Assembly (NCBI RefSeq): GCF_002844235.1
Contig: NZ_PGTS01000003.1
Coordinates: 248,001-312,000, forward strand
Direction: 5' to 3'
Source: Thalassospira povalilytica
GTDB taxonomy: Bacteria; Pseudomonadota; Alphaproteobacteria; Rhodospirillales; Thalassospiraceae
DNA: 64,000 bases
Shown here: piece by piece, positions 27,546 to 35,724 of the stretch
Numbering within the stretch: position 1 is the stretch's first letter
Layout: every line of letters begins with the position of its first letter
The notes under the pieces: generated by a model
Seen by the model: the letters and a program-made list of their open reading frames with translations, nothing else
Told to the model about the DNA's origin: nothing
Databases searched by the model: none
Translations under genes and position numbers: made by a program

Positions 27546-27550
27546 TATAT

Positions 27551-27569
27551 AGGACTATCAAATAGTCCT
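27551..27569. terminator. intrinsic terminator between convergent genes
   Basis: AGGACTAT-CAA-ATAGTCCT hairpin (8-bp stem) followed by TTATATTTATATTTT; flanked by weaker ATAT pairing. Confidence 0.6.
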
Positions 27570-27574
27570 TATAT

Positions 27575-28468
27575 TTATATTTTCCCGGCATCAGGGCGGG
27601 AAAATGCGGACATAAGCTTCCCGCCAAACACATTAATCATCAGCCCGGTCATCACAAGGATTGCCGAGATGATTTTGATTGGTCCGAAATCCTCACCCAG
27701 AACAAGCGCAGATGTCGCCATTCCGACAATCGGAACAAGCAGCGTAAACGGGGCGACCAGCCCGACCGGAAGGGTTGATAGCAACCGACCCCAGATGGCA
27801 AACCCCAGCAACGTCACCGGATAGGCCAGATACAGGATTGACCCGATACCGATCCAGCTGATCTGGTCGCCAAGGCTTGCCAGATTTGCCCGGTCTTCGG
27901 TCAGGAAGGACAGAATGGCAAGCGGGATCGGCGGAACAAGGCTGGCCCAGACCACAAAGGACAGCATCTGTACCGATCCTGCGCGCTTCATGATGATATT
28001 GGCGACTCCCCAGGCCGCGGCGGCGGCAATCACAAGCGCCAGCCCGATGGCGGTGATGGAGCCGTCCGAAACAAACAGAAGCAACCCGACGCCGCAAAAC
28101 GCCACCAGCATGGCGATGATACGATGCGGTCCGATCTTTTCGCCAAGCAAAAACACGCCCAAAATCAGAGTGAAGAAGGCCTGCAATTGCAGGACAAGCG
28201 ATGAAATCCCCGCCGATAATCCAAGATCCATGCCCAGAAACAGCAGGGAAAACTTGATACAGCCAAGCACCACGCCAAAGCCGACCACATATTTCCAGGG
28301 ACATTTGGGTCGCGGCAGGAAGAACACAGCCGGCAGGGCCGCAAAGGCAAACCGCAATGATGACAGCAGGATCGGTGGCATTTCACCCAGGCCCAGCTTA
28401 ATCACGGTGAAATTCGCACCCCAGATGGTGACGACCAGCAAAATTGCGAAAAACTGACCAACGGACAT
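27575..28468 (-). CDS. EamA/DMT-family exporter
   Basis: A 297-residue inner-membrane transporter with ten predicted helices in two EamA repeats. The start FFAILLVVTIWGANFTVIKLG with LPAVFFLPRPK, and the second repeat beginning near ALVIAAAAAWGVANIIMKRAG, are characteristic. EamA proteins typically export amino acids, amines or other metabolites; the substrate cannot be read from sequence. Monocistronic, convergent with the Dabb genes. Confidence 0.9.
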   Translation of the reverse strand: MSVGQFFAILLVVTIWGANFTVIKLGLGEMPPILLSSLRFAFAALPAVFFLPRPKCPWKYVVGFGVVLGCIKFSLLFLGMDLGLSAGISSLVLQLQAFFTLILGVFLLGEKIGPHRIIAMLVAFCGVGLLLFVSDGSITAIGLALVIAAAAAWGVANIIMKRAGSVQMLSFVVWASLVPPIPLAILSFLTEDRANLASLGDQISWIGIGSILYLAYPVTLLGFAIWGRLLSTLPVGLVAPFTLLVPIVGMATSALVLGEDFGPIKIISAILVMTGLMINVFGGKLMSAFSRPDAGKI

Positions 28469-28590
28469 GCGGCTTGTGACCTTGCGATAATTTCGTGGGG
28501 AAAATCACGCTATGCCTGTCACAGCAGTTCGACAATCAAAACAATGTCATGGCGACAATTTTGCGCAAGAACATGAAAATATGCCGGAAA

Positions 28591-28629
28591 TGACAAACAC
28601 CGGACAGCTGGGCCATCCGGTGTTTGTCA
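28591..28629 (-). terminator. strong hairpin downstream of rlmN
   Basis: TGACAAACACCGGA pairs perfectly over 14 bp with 28616-28629 (11-nt loop). On the minus strand it is followed only by TTTCC, so it is a terminator with a short U tract. It lies 60 bp beyond the rlmN stop. Confidence 0.6.
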
Positions 28630-28689
28630 AAATCGTTTCGTGCGTGCCCAAATGGGCGGGACCGAAAAGTCAGGCGGGGTTACTTTGCG

Positions 28690-29934
28690 TTACTGTGCCG
28701 CAACCACGCCTTCGTCACTGGTGCCGGCACCCGATTTGCCACAGCCCGAGACGCGCGATTTGCGCTGGCGCTGGCTTTCGGATTTGAGCTGACCACAGGC
28801 GGCCAGAATATCGCGGCCGCGCGGCCAGCGGATCGGGGCTTCGTAGCCGCAATCAAGCAGGATCTGCGCGAATTTCTTGATGTCATTGGTCGGCGTGCAT
28901 TCATAATCCGAGCCCGGCCATTTATTGAACGGGATCAGGTTGAATTTGCAGTGAACACCTTTGACAAGCTTGGCCAATGCGCGCGCATGTTCGGGTTTAT
29001 CATTCACGCCCTTGAGCATCACATATTCCATAGTGATCGGACGCGAGTTGGACATGCCCGGATAATGACGGCAGGCATCCATCAGTTCCTTGAGCGGGTA
29101 TTTCTTGTTGATCGGCATGATTTCATTGCGCAGATCATCATCAGGCGCATGCAACGAAATAGCCAGACCCACACCGAGATCCTCGCCACAGCGGACGATT
29201 TCCGGCACGACACCGGATGTCGACAGTGTGACACGGCGGCGCGAGATCGAAATGCCTTCGCCATCCATGGCAATGCGCAGCGCATCGCGCACGTTTTCAT
29301 AGTTAAACAGCGGTTCACCCATGCCCATCATGACGATGTTTGACAGGCGACGGATGCCATTGGCCGGTGTCGGCCATTCGCCATAGCTGTCACGTGCGAC
29401 CATGAACTGGCTGACGATTTCGCCAGGTGTCAGGTTGCGCACCAGAAGCTGGGTACCGGTATGGCAGAATTTGCAGGTCAGCGTGCAGCCAACCTGCGAT
29501 GAAATGCAGACAGCACCACGGTCTTCGTTGCGATCCGGGATATAGACCGTCTCGGCCTCGTTGCCGTCATGGAACTTCATCAGCCATTTGTGGGTGTCGT
29601 CCGAGCTTTTCTGATCGGCAGTCAGAACCGGACGGCCGATATAGAAATCCTGGGACAGGCGATCACGCAGTTTTTTGGAAATGTTGGTCATATCCTCGAT
29701 GTCGGTGACACCGCGGTTATAGATCCAGTTCCAAAGCTGTTTGACGCGGAACTTGCTTTCACCCATGCCAGCCATAAGCTCGGTCAGTTCTTCGCGGGTG
29801 ATCCCGACCAGGTCGCGCCGACCGTCGGCAGCCTGCCCATTGGCGGCGCGCGTGACGAAATCGGACAGCGACGGCCCGTCCTGACGGACGGATGCGTTGG
29901 TCTGGGGTGCGTTTTCGGTCAGGACGTCGGTCAT
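28690..29934 (-). CDS. rlmN: 23S rRNA (A2503-C2)/tRNA (A37-C2) methyltransferase RlmN
   Basis: Radical-SAM enzyme that methylates C2 of A2503 in 23S rRNA and A37 in some tRNAs. 414 residues from ATG 29934, which has an AGAGAGAG ribosome site; the longer frame to 29988 is unlikely. Cluster-binding motif [12 protein letters not shown] (CxxxCxxC), [25 protein letters not shown] and [17 protein letters not shown] are diagnostic. A conserved Cys sits near the C-terminal end of the core (LAACGQL). The tail after it is short, basic and variable. Confidence 0.96.
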   Translation of the reverse strand: MTDVLTENAPQTNASVRQDGPSLSDFVTRAANGQAADGRRDLVGITREELTELMAGMGESKFRVKQLWNWIYNRGVTDIEDMTNISKKLRDRLSQDFYIGRPVLTADQKSSDDTHKWLMKFHDGNEAETVYIPDRNEDRGAVCISSQVGCTLTCKFCHTGTQLLVRNLTPGEIVSQFMVARDSYGEWPTPANGIRRLSNIVMMGMGEPLFNYENVRDALRIAMDGEGISISRRRVTLSTSGVVPEIVRCGEDLGVGLAISLHAPDDDLRNEIMPINKKYPLKELMDACRHYPGMSNSRPITMEYVMLKGVNDKPEHARALAKLVKGVHCKFNLIPFNKWPGSDYECTPTNDIKKFAQILLDCGYEAPIRWPRGRDILAACGQLKSESQRQRKSRVSGCGKSGAGTSDEGVVAAQ

Positions 29935-30058
29935 CCCGGGCTCTCTCTTTTTGGGTTCTGGTGGTATTGCCGATCGGTTCTGGCGCAATATGCGTTTCTG
30001 GTGACAGCGGGACTATACCAGAAAATGCGCCGGAATGCGTCGGGCACATAAAACTGTT

Positions 30059-30079
30059 GGCCCCGCATATAGCGGGGCC
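30059..30079 (-). terminator. GC-rich hairpin between IalB-like gene and rlmN
   Basis: GGCCCCGC-ATATA-GCGGGGCC is a perfect 8-bp stem. On the minus strand it is followed by AACAGTTTT, so it may terminate the gene ending at 30188 or act as a structural element before rlmN. Confidence 0.45.
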
Positions 30080-30187
30080 GGACAAAATTAGAAACGATAA
30101 ATTTCACATTGCTGCTATCGCACCTATGCAATCAGGGTTGCAGATGGCGCAAACGCAACATCACCTATCGGTTCGAAACAGCCGCGA

Positions 30188-30751
30188 TCAGTTGACCGGC
30201 GTCGTGTTGCAAGCCTTTGAAATCGCGTTATAGGCGGCGGTAAAGCCCGACAGTGAATAGGTGTCGGTGGTTTTGGTGCCACGCGAAGAATAGCCGACAA
30301 CAACCATGGTCGACCCGGATTTCATTGCACTGACCAGCTTGCGGTCGGTTTCGGCATCGACGGCCCATGCGGAATCAGCATGGGTAAACAGGCTGAACTT
30401 CTTGGAATCGATTCGAAGATCGACCGTGCTTTTGTCCTTATAGGTGTAACCGGTAATGAAGCTGACTTCATTGACCAGTTTCAGGCTCGGCCGATGGGTG
30501 ACCATCACGTAAATTTTGCCGCGCTGGGTGTAATCGCCTTTGGCCGATGTCGGCTGGCTGCCCATATAGCAGACTTTCTGGCCTTCTTCGGAATAGGTGT
30601 AAGCTTCCCATTTGCCATAGACGTCAATCAGCTTGGGCGCATTTTGCGCCTGTGCACTGGTGGCAGGAATGCTGATCGCAATCACATAGACAAATGCTGA
30701 CAGAGCAGCGGCGATCGAAGTTCTGACGAGACGATGGGCGTGTTTTTTCAT
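30188..30751 (-). CDS. invasion-associated locus B (IalB)-family periplasmic protein
   Basis: 187 residues from ATG 30751 (upstream in-frame ATGs give a non-signal leader). A signal peptide runs KKHAHRLVRTSIAAALSAF through ISIPATSAQA-QN. The mature part resembles the IalB family common in Alphaproteobacteria: YGKWEAYTYSEEGQKVCYMGSQP and KIYVMVTHRPSLKLVNEVSF, with two cysteines that could form a disulfide and a C-terminal GTKTTDTYSLSGFTAA. Function in free-living bacteria is unknown; Bartonella IalB is linked to erythrocyte invasion. Confidence 0.85.
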   Translation of the reverse strand: MKKHAHRLVRTSIAAALSAFVYVIAISIPATSAQAQNAPKLIDVYGKWEAYTYSEEGQKVCYMGSQPTSAKGDYTQRGKIYVMVTHRPSLKLVNEVSFITGYTYKDKSTVDLRIDSKKFSLFTHADSAWAVDAETDRKLVSAMKSGSTMVVVGYSSRGTKTTDTYSLSGFTAAYNAISKACNTTPVN

Positions 30752-31166
30752 GAGGTCGCGTATCGTGTCTGAAGTTTCGGGACAGGCCCGTTGAGGGCCG
30801 GGAAAAGGTAATAAAGCCATCGGATATGGCAAATTTATGAGGTCGCTTATCGGAGCCTGCCAATAAAAGGTAAAGATTAAACCAAGGAAATCTGTCCGAT
30901 CCGGCAAAAATTGCGTTTTTACCGTGCTTTCCGGGACTTTTCGGGCGGTTAAGCCCCCTTGTTCGGGGAATTTGGCCGGGCTTTGCCGCCGACAGGCCGC
31001 TGGTGGAATGTGATCGGGTTAACAGCGTCACGTGCCTGCCACAGGATGGCGGGTTAATCGGGGGGGGGGGGGGGCCAAAGGGGTGCGGTCGCTGTTCTTG
31101 GGCTGGAGTGTTAGGAGCCAGGCATTAGCATCATGCTTCGGGTTCCGGGCTCCGGGCACTTGGGCC
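30752..31166. other. 415-bp intergenic region containing a G15 tract
   Basis: Lies between the IalB-like gene and the end of the lipoprotein gene (both reading left). It includes the homopolymer at 31060-31074 and the GC-rich stretch GTTCCGGGCTCCGGGCA near 31142. The IalB-like promoter must be in the left part. No convincing gene. Confidence 0.6.
31060..31074. repeat. homopolymeric G15 tract
   Basis: Fifteen consecutive G on the plus strand, about 310 bp upstream of the IalB-like start. Such tracts slip during replication and are also prone to sequencing error. Confidence 0.9.
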
Positions 31167-31685
31167 TTAGCCTTGGGCAAGCTTTTGTTTGACGACCTGA
31201 TCAAGACAGTCCTGAACCGTGATTGCCTTATTGCCACGGCGCATCCGCGCAAGCATGTGGAGCAATTCACGCGCACCACCTTCGGCCTTGGGTACAAAGA
31301 AGGCGTCGAACGAACATTGTTCGGACCGATATTGCCAGACGCGAATTTCGCCTTCGCCGCGGATCATTTCCGGGGCGCCAATCCGGGATTCGAAGGCTTC
31401 TTCCGACAGGCCCTTAAGGGTGTCTGTTGGAATTGGCTTGAACGGAATGGCGGCAACCTTGGGCGACTTTGCGCTTTCGGGTTTTTTGCGGGTGACCGGG
31501 CGGGTGGTCTTGATCGCACCGCTGTTGCTCAGTTCACCGTAATTGGCATTTGTGCTGCCCGGGGGAACGGCATTCCCGCCACAGGCACTCAGCCCCATGG
31601 CAATCATGGCCATAATGAACAACACCCCGAACAGACGGGTCGTGTCCGTTCGGGGTGTTTGTATGGTCAAACCGGGTGCGCGCAC
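31167..31685 (-). CDS. lipoprotein of unknown function
   Basis: 172 residues from GTG 31685; internal ATGs near residue 25 would leave too short a signal, so the start is moderately sure. Residues 17-34 form a hydrophobic stretch ending in the lipobox LSAC with Cys35. A polar linker follows (SNSGAIKTTRPVTRKK), then a compact domain with two cysteines (YRSEQCSFDAFFVPK and VQDCLDQVV). It follows the bactofilin gene by 5 bp, so the two are co-transcribed. Family not recognised. Confidence 0.78.
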   Translation of the reverse strand: MRAPGLTIQTPRTDTTRLFGVLFIMAMIAMGLSACGGNAVPPGSTNANYGELSNSGAIKTTRPVTRKKPESAKSPKVAAIPFKPIPTDTLKGLSEEAFESRIGAPEMIRGEGEIRVWQYRSEQCSFDAFFVPKAEGGARELLHMLARMRRGNKAITVQDCLDQVVKQKLAQG

Positions 31686-31690
31686 GGTGA

Positions 31691-32398
31691 TCAGGAATCG
31701 TCTGATTTGCGCGGGATGGTGATTGCCGCGGTATTGCCGCCGCGCGCCAGTCCGTCGTCGCTGCCTTCGACATAATCAAGTTCACCCTTGATGCGCGCAC
31801 CGTTTTCCACATGCAGTGCGCCATAGGTGATCTTGCCGCTGATTTCGGCCGAATGGATGACGGTCACGCGACGGGCATTCAGATCGCCCTCGAACTTGCC
31901 GCTGATTTCGGCTTCATCAACCTGTGCCGATCCGATGAAGGAACCGCCTTCGGAAACTTCAAGACGGGTGCATTCCTTGATCTGGGCTTCAACAACGCCC
32001 TCGACGACCAGAATATCGCAGGAACCGATTTCACCTTTCAGGGTGATATCGCGGCCAACCGTCAGCTTTTTGCCCTCGGCATTGTTGCCGGCACTTGCAG
32101 GACGGCCCGAATTGCCACGGGTCGGAATTTCAAGCGGGCGTTTCGGGATTTCCGGGCGGAAGCTGGTGGAATGCGGTTTACTGGACATTTGCGGTTCATC
32201 CTTTGTGCGCGGCCGGGTGAAGAGCTGCGGCTCACTTCGTTTTTCTGTTTTTTCGGCAATGCCGGTGGCGTGATCAGCTGCAATCGCGGTGGCCTTGGTC
32301 GTGGTCCCGGAAAGTGTGCCTGATCCATCTTTGACAGATGTATCTGACGAAGCCGCACTGCTGTCGACTGTTTTATTGGCTTTTTTCTTTCCAAACAT
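31691..32398 (-). CDS. bactofilin
   Basis: 235-residue polymer-forming cytoskeletal protein. A long polar N-terminal extension (1-108) precedes a bactofilin (DUF583) beta-helix core (about 112-210) with regular six-residue-turn repeats: LTVGRDITLKGEI, CDILVVEGVVEAQI, LEVSEGGSFIGSA, AEISGKFEGDL, HSAEISGKITYG. It probably assembles nucleotide-independent filaments tied to envelope or morphology functions. It is flanked in the operon by a CysZ-like membrane protein upstream and a lipoprotein downstream. Confidence 0.93.
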   Translation of the reverse strand: MFGKKKANKTVDSSAASSDTSVKDGSGTLSGTTTKATAIAADHATGIAEKTEKRSEPQLFTRPRTKDEPQMSSKPHSTSFRPEIPKRPLEIPTRGNSGRPASAGNNAEGKKLTVGRDITLKGEIGSCDILVVEGVVEAQIKECTRLEVSEGGSFIGSAQVDEAEISGKFEGDLNARRVTVIHSAEISGKITYGALHVENGARIKGELDYVEGSDDGLARGGNTAAITIPRKSDDS

Positions 32399-32466
32399 TG
32401 GATGACCAGATCCTTGTATTGCAGTTTCGGTTCAGGGGTCCGTTGCCCGTATGTCTTTAAACCGGT

Positions 32467-33144
32467 TTATGCGTTTTGCGGCACAAAGGTGCCAAGACGC
32501 ACGGAGTAATGGACCATAAAGGCTGTGGCGATGATCGGCGCAACCAGATTGACCACCGGAATGGTCATCAGGAAGGTCAGGCCGATCCCGGCAACCCAAA
32601 GCTTTTTCTGGCGGCTTTTGCGAATGGATTCGACGGTACGCGCATCATAGCGGCGCGCAGCAACCAGTTCAAAATATTCACGCGAAAGAAGATACCCGTT
32701 CATCGTGTAGAAGGCGATGACATAAAGCGGCCCCGCCAGAAGCAGCGGCAAAATCAGAATGTTAAGCGCAAGCGCGGTCAGCGCGAATTTAAGACCGCTG
32801 ATCAGGGCCTCGTGGATCGGTTGCGGGCGGGTATCGGGCAAGGTCGGGTAATGCTTGTCTTCGACCGCATCGGCAATCTGATCAAGCAGCAGGCTTGAAA
32901 TCAGAACCGTGGCTGCGGGAAACAGCAAAATGACCAGAAGCGTCAGACCAATGCCAAGCACCCAGTCAACCGCACTTTCAAGCCAGCCGCCATCGGTGAA
33001 AAAGGTGATGGAATTCAGACCGAACCAGATCAATACCCACAGCGCGACAATGGTGGCCAATGCACCGGCAATCCCGATCAGAACGACCTTGCGAAAACGC
33101 GGGTCGGAAAATTGTGCGATGGATTTCAGAAAGTCGTTGATCAT
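32467..33144 (-). CDS. EI24/CysZ-like membrane protein
   Basis: 225 residues with about four to six membrane segments; resembles the EI24/CysZ family. Visible landmarks: FGLNSITFF, FPAATVLISSLLLDQIADAVE, GPLYVIAFYTMNGYLLSREYFELVAAR and IPVVNLVAPIIATAFMVHY. CysZ is a sulfate permease in enterobacteria, but this family is broad and no sulfur genes are nearby, so the substrate is open. First gene of a probable operon with bactofilin 68 bp downstream. Confidence 0.85.
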   Translation of the reverse strand: MINDFLKSIAQFSDPRFRKVVLIGIAGALATIVALWVLIWFGLNSITFFTDGGWLESAVDWVLGIGLTLLVILLFPAATVLISSLLLDQIADAVEDKHYPTLPDTRPQPIHEALISGLKFALTALALNILILPLLLAGPLYVIAFYTMNGYLLSREYFELVAARRYDARTVESIRKSRQKKLWVAGIGLTFLMTIPVVNLVAPIIATAFMVHYSVRLGTFVPQNA

Positions 33145-33342
33145 CGAACGTGTCGATCCTGTCCTGTCATTGGGTGATCCTGATCCATAAGGGAATCATG
33201 CCTGAGAGTCGTACGCAATTAAAATTAACAGCCCGTGAAATCATCAAACATGCAGGGCAGCTTTCACAAATCCGCCACGGGCGATGCCGTGGATGATGCC
33301 ATTGATGATGCCAAGGGTGACCTAGGTCTTAGCCGAGCGTTT

Positions 33343-33473
33343 GGGCAAAAAAAAGGCGTCCGGCCAGGGGGGAGAACCGGACGCCAGCGCTCCGATGATC
33401 TGGAGCGTGAGGAAAGGTAGGGGAGACCTTTTCCTCACACCGGGTTCCCATCATTTTAGGGAACCTTGTGACA
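33343..33473 (-). ncRNA. candidate structured small RNA with C-rich loops
   Basis: Within the 540-bp gap 33145-33684, which has no credible gene, the minus strand can fold into four successive hairpins: GGTTCCC/GGGAACC (33443-33465), an ACC-rich arm pairing 33407-33418 with 33426-33438, CGCTCC/GGAGCG (33388-33407), and GGCGTCCGG/CCGGACGCC (33355-33385) followed by eight T, a textbook terminator. Loops two and four are CTCCCCT and TTCTCCCCCCTGG, complementary to Shine-Dalgarno sequences. A TATAT element at 33481-33485 could be the -10. It does not resemble 6S, SRP, RNase P or tmRNA. The rest of the gap shows nothing recognisable. Confidence 0.5.
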
Positions 33474-33684
33474 GACTCTCATATAGGAAGCAGACGGGGT
33501 CTCCGCCATAGCATCTGGTCCGAAATTTCGGCCATTTCACGAAGGTTTGAGGGATTCCGAACAATGGGAATTTTCATTACGAAACCCCAATGTCGACAAG
33601 GGCTTGAATCACAAAATAATTAGTCTCAGGCGACCATCGCCATGCACTTTCACATCCGGTACGACGAATGAAAAAATTTTGTGA

Positions 33685-34386
33685 TCAGTTGCCCTTTTGC
33701 GGCCAGATGCGGTCGAACTTGAACAGCTCGGGATCAAGTGTGACACCTTCTTCGGTGTTGAAAAGGGTCACTGTGGTTTCAATCCCGGTCGGATCTGTGA
33801 CGATCCACTGACGCAACTGCATCGGCTTTTCACCAAAGACCAGCGTGACACTGCCCGCGCCCGGATCGGATTTGCGCACCATTTCAACGCGGATGGTTTC
33901 CGCCGTACGGCGATAATCGACGATTTTGACCTTGTCGGTCAGCGAAATGTCCTTGGCCAGGATGATGCCGGCCGGGGTTTCGTCGATATCGAAATAGGTC
34001 GGGGCGTTGATTTCCTTATCATAATAGATGAAATCATGCCCGGTCGAGACCAGAAGGATCTGGGCCGGCGGGTTATATTCGAACCGCATCTTGCCCGGAC
34101 GTTCCATGAAAAGTTCGCCCTCGGCTGCACCGCCATCCGATGAAATCTGCACAAAGTCGGCCTTGAGCGTGGTGATATTGGCAAGATAGTTTTCAATCTT
34201 GCTGATCATTTCCGGGCTGATCTGCGACGATGATGACTGGGCGTGGGCTGCTTGGGGCAGAAACGCCATGCTGCTTACCGCACCAAGACCGATGGCAGTG
34301 GCCAGAATGCCCGCGGCAATCGCCGAACGGGATTTCTTGCCAGCATGTTTCAAGGATGCCTTCGTATTTTTGCGGGTAAACGTCAT
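33685..34386 (-). CDS. lolA: outer-membrane lipoprotein carrier LolA
   Basis: Periplasmic shuttle that carries lipoproteins from LolCDE to the outer membrane. 233 residues with a long basic N-region and signal peptide ending near QAAHA-QS (about 49). Mature part: SKIENYLANITTLKADFVQ, GELFMERPGKMRFEYNPP and LLVSTGHDFIYYDKEIN, all LolA-typical, forming the half beta-barrel with hydrophobic cavity. Divergent from gshB. Confidence 0.94.
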   Translation of the reverse strand: MTFTRKNTKASLKHAGKKSRSAIAAGILATAIGLGAVSSMAFLPQAAHAQSSSSQISPEMISKIENYLANITTLKADFVQISSDGGAAEGELFMERPGKMRFEYNPPAQILLVSTGHDFIYYDKEINAPTYFDIDETPAGIILAKDISLTDKVKIVDYRRTAETIRVEMVRKSDPGAGSVTLVFGEKPMQLRQWIVTDPTGIETTVTLFNTEEGVTLDPELFKFDRIWPQKGN

Positions 34387-34618
34387 GTGCTTGCCTGGTC
34401 GTCAAAACAAATAATTGATCGCGATTGCGGAAGTTGAATGGCGGATGATAAAAATCCTGCCAAATGTAATCGCAACATCTTACATATCGCATCATTTGGC
34501 CGGGAAGGCCAGCCGGGTCAAGCAATGCCCGCAAATGATCACAATTGGCCGTTTTGGGCCACAATTGTCGACTTGCAGGTCAGGGCAGACCGCCCCGGTG
34601 AACAGGAGAACGCGTTTA

Positions 34619-35563
34619 ATGAGCCGTATAGTCGCCATCCAGATGGATCCGATTGAATCAATCGATATCAAGGGGGATTCCACCTTTGTCATGGGCCTCG
34701 AAGCCCAGGCGCGCGGATATGAACTTCTGCATTATCATCCGGACGACATGTTCTATGACCGCGGTCATATCAAGGCGGAAGTCCGCCCGATGACTCTGCG
34801 CTATGAACAGGGCAATCATTATGATCTGGGTGCACCCAAAATCATTGATCTGGCAAAGGAAACCGATGTGATCCTGATGCGTCAGGACCCGCCCTTTGAC
34901 ATGAATTACATCACGGCCACCCACCTTCTGGAAGCCGTCCATCCGGAAACATTTGTTGTCAATCATCCGGGCCATGTCCGCAATGCGCCCGAAAAGATCT
35001 TTGTCACCGAATTCCCCGATCTGATGCCCCCGACCCTGATCACCCGGTCGGCAGCCCGCATTCGCGATTTCCGCGAAGAATACAAGGACATCATCGTCAA
35101 GCCGCTGTTTGGCAATGGCGGGGCCGGTGTTTTCCATCTCAAGCCCGGGGACGAAAACATCAATTCCCTGCTTGAACTGTTTGCGGCCCAGTCGCGCGAA
35201 CCATTGATGGTGCAGGCCTATTTGCCTGACGTGCGCAAAGGGGACAAACGCATCATTCTGGTCGATGGCAAACCGGTGGGTGCGATCAACCGCGTTCCGG
35301 CCGAAGGTGAAGCACGTTCGAACATGCATGTTGGCGGTGTGGCCGAAAAATCGATGCTGACCGAACGTGAACTGGAAATCTGTGAACGCATCGGGCCGGA
35401 GCTTAAAAAGCGCGATCTGATCTTTGTCGGGATCGATGTGATCGGCGATTATATGACCGAAATCAACGTCACCTCGCCCACCGGCCTTCAGGAAGTGAAC
35501 CGTTTTGACGGGTCGAAACTTGAAAGCCTGATCTGGGATGCGATCGAAACCCGGCTTTCCTGA
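34619..35563 (+). CDS. gshB: glutathione synthase
   Basis: ATP-grasp enzyme joining gamma-glutamylcysteine and glycine. 315 residues from ATG 34619, preceded by AGGAG; the upstream open frame is not used. Signatures: IAIQMDPI-like start [35 protein letters not shown] (glycine-rich ATP loop) and [22 protein letters not shown] strong terminator follows. With the GST at 37243 it gives a small glutathione-related cluster. Confidence 0.97.
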   Translation: MSRIVAIQMDPIESIDIKGDSTFVMGLEAQARGYELLHYHPDDMFYDRGHIKAEVRPMTLRYEQGNHYDLGAPKIIDLAKETDVILMRQDPPFDMNYITATHLLEAVHPETFVVNHPGHVRNAPEKIFVTEFPDLMPPTLITRSAARIRDFREEYKDIIVKPLFGNGGAGVFHLKPGDENINSLLELFAAQSREPLMVQAYLPDVRKGDKRIILVDGKPVGAINRVPAEGEARSNMHVGGVAEKSMLTERELEICERIGPELKKRDLIFVGIDVIGDYMTEINVTSPTGLQEVNRFDGSKLESLIWDAIETRLS

Positions 35564-35592
35564 TCGGGATCATCGGGTGATGACAAAATGAC

Positions 35593-35626
35593 AAAAGGGC
35601 AAGTGATCAGGGTCGCTTGCCCTTTT
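35593..35626 (+). terminator. intrinsic terminator of gshB
   Basis: AAAAGGGCAAG (35593-35603) pairs perfectly over 11 bp with 35616-35626 (12-nt loop) and runs into further T. Confidence 0.85.
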
Positions 35627-35724
35627 TTGTGCCGATTGATTTGCTGAACTGCCGGTACGGGGAACCAAAACCCGCACCAGACGTATCAAGGACATATCAT
35701 TTCCACAGCAGGAACATCGCCCGC

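Noticed and set aside
28591..28629. Attachment site or mobile-element end formed by the 14-bp inverted repeat
   Set aside because: No transposase or integrase nearby; the position fits a terminator after rlmN.
31032..31775. 247-codon plus-strand frame crossing the G15 tract
   Set aside because: It is antisense to the lipoprotein gene, begins with glycine repeats read from the homopolymer and has no domain.
33343..33480. The structured RNA as 6S, RNase P, SRP or tmRNA
   Set aside because: Hairpin order and conserved core sequences of those RNAs are absent.
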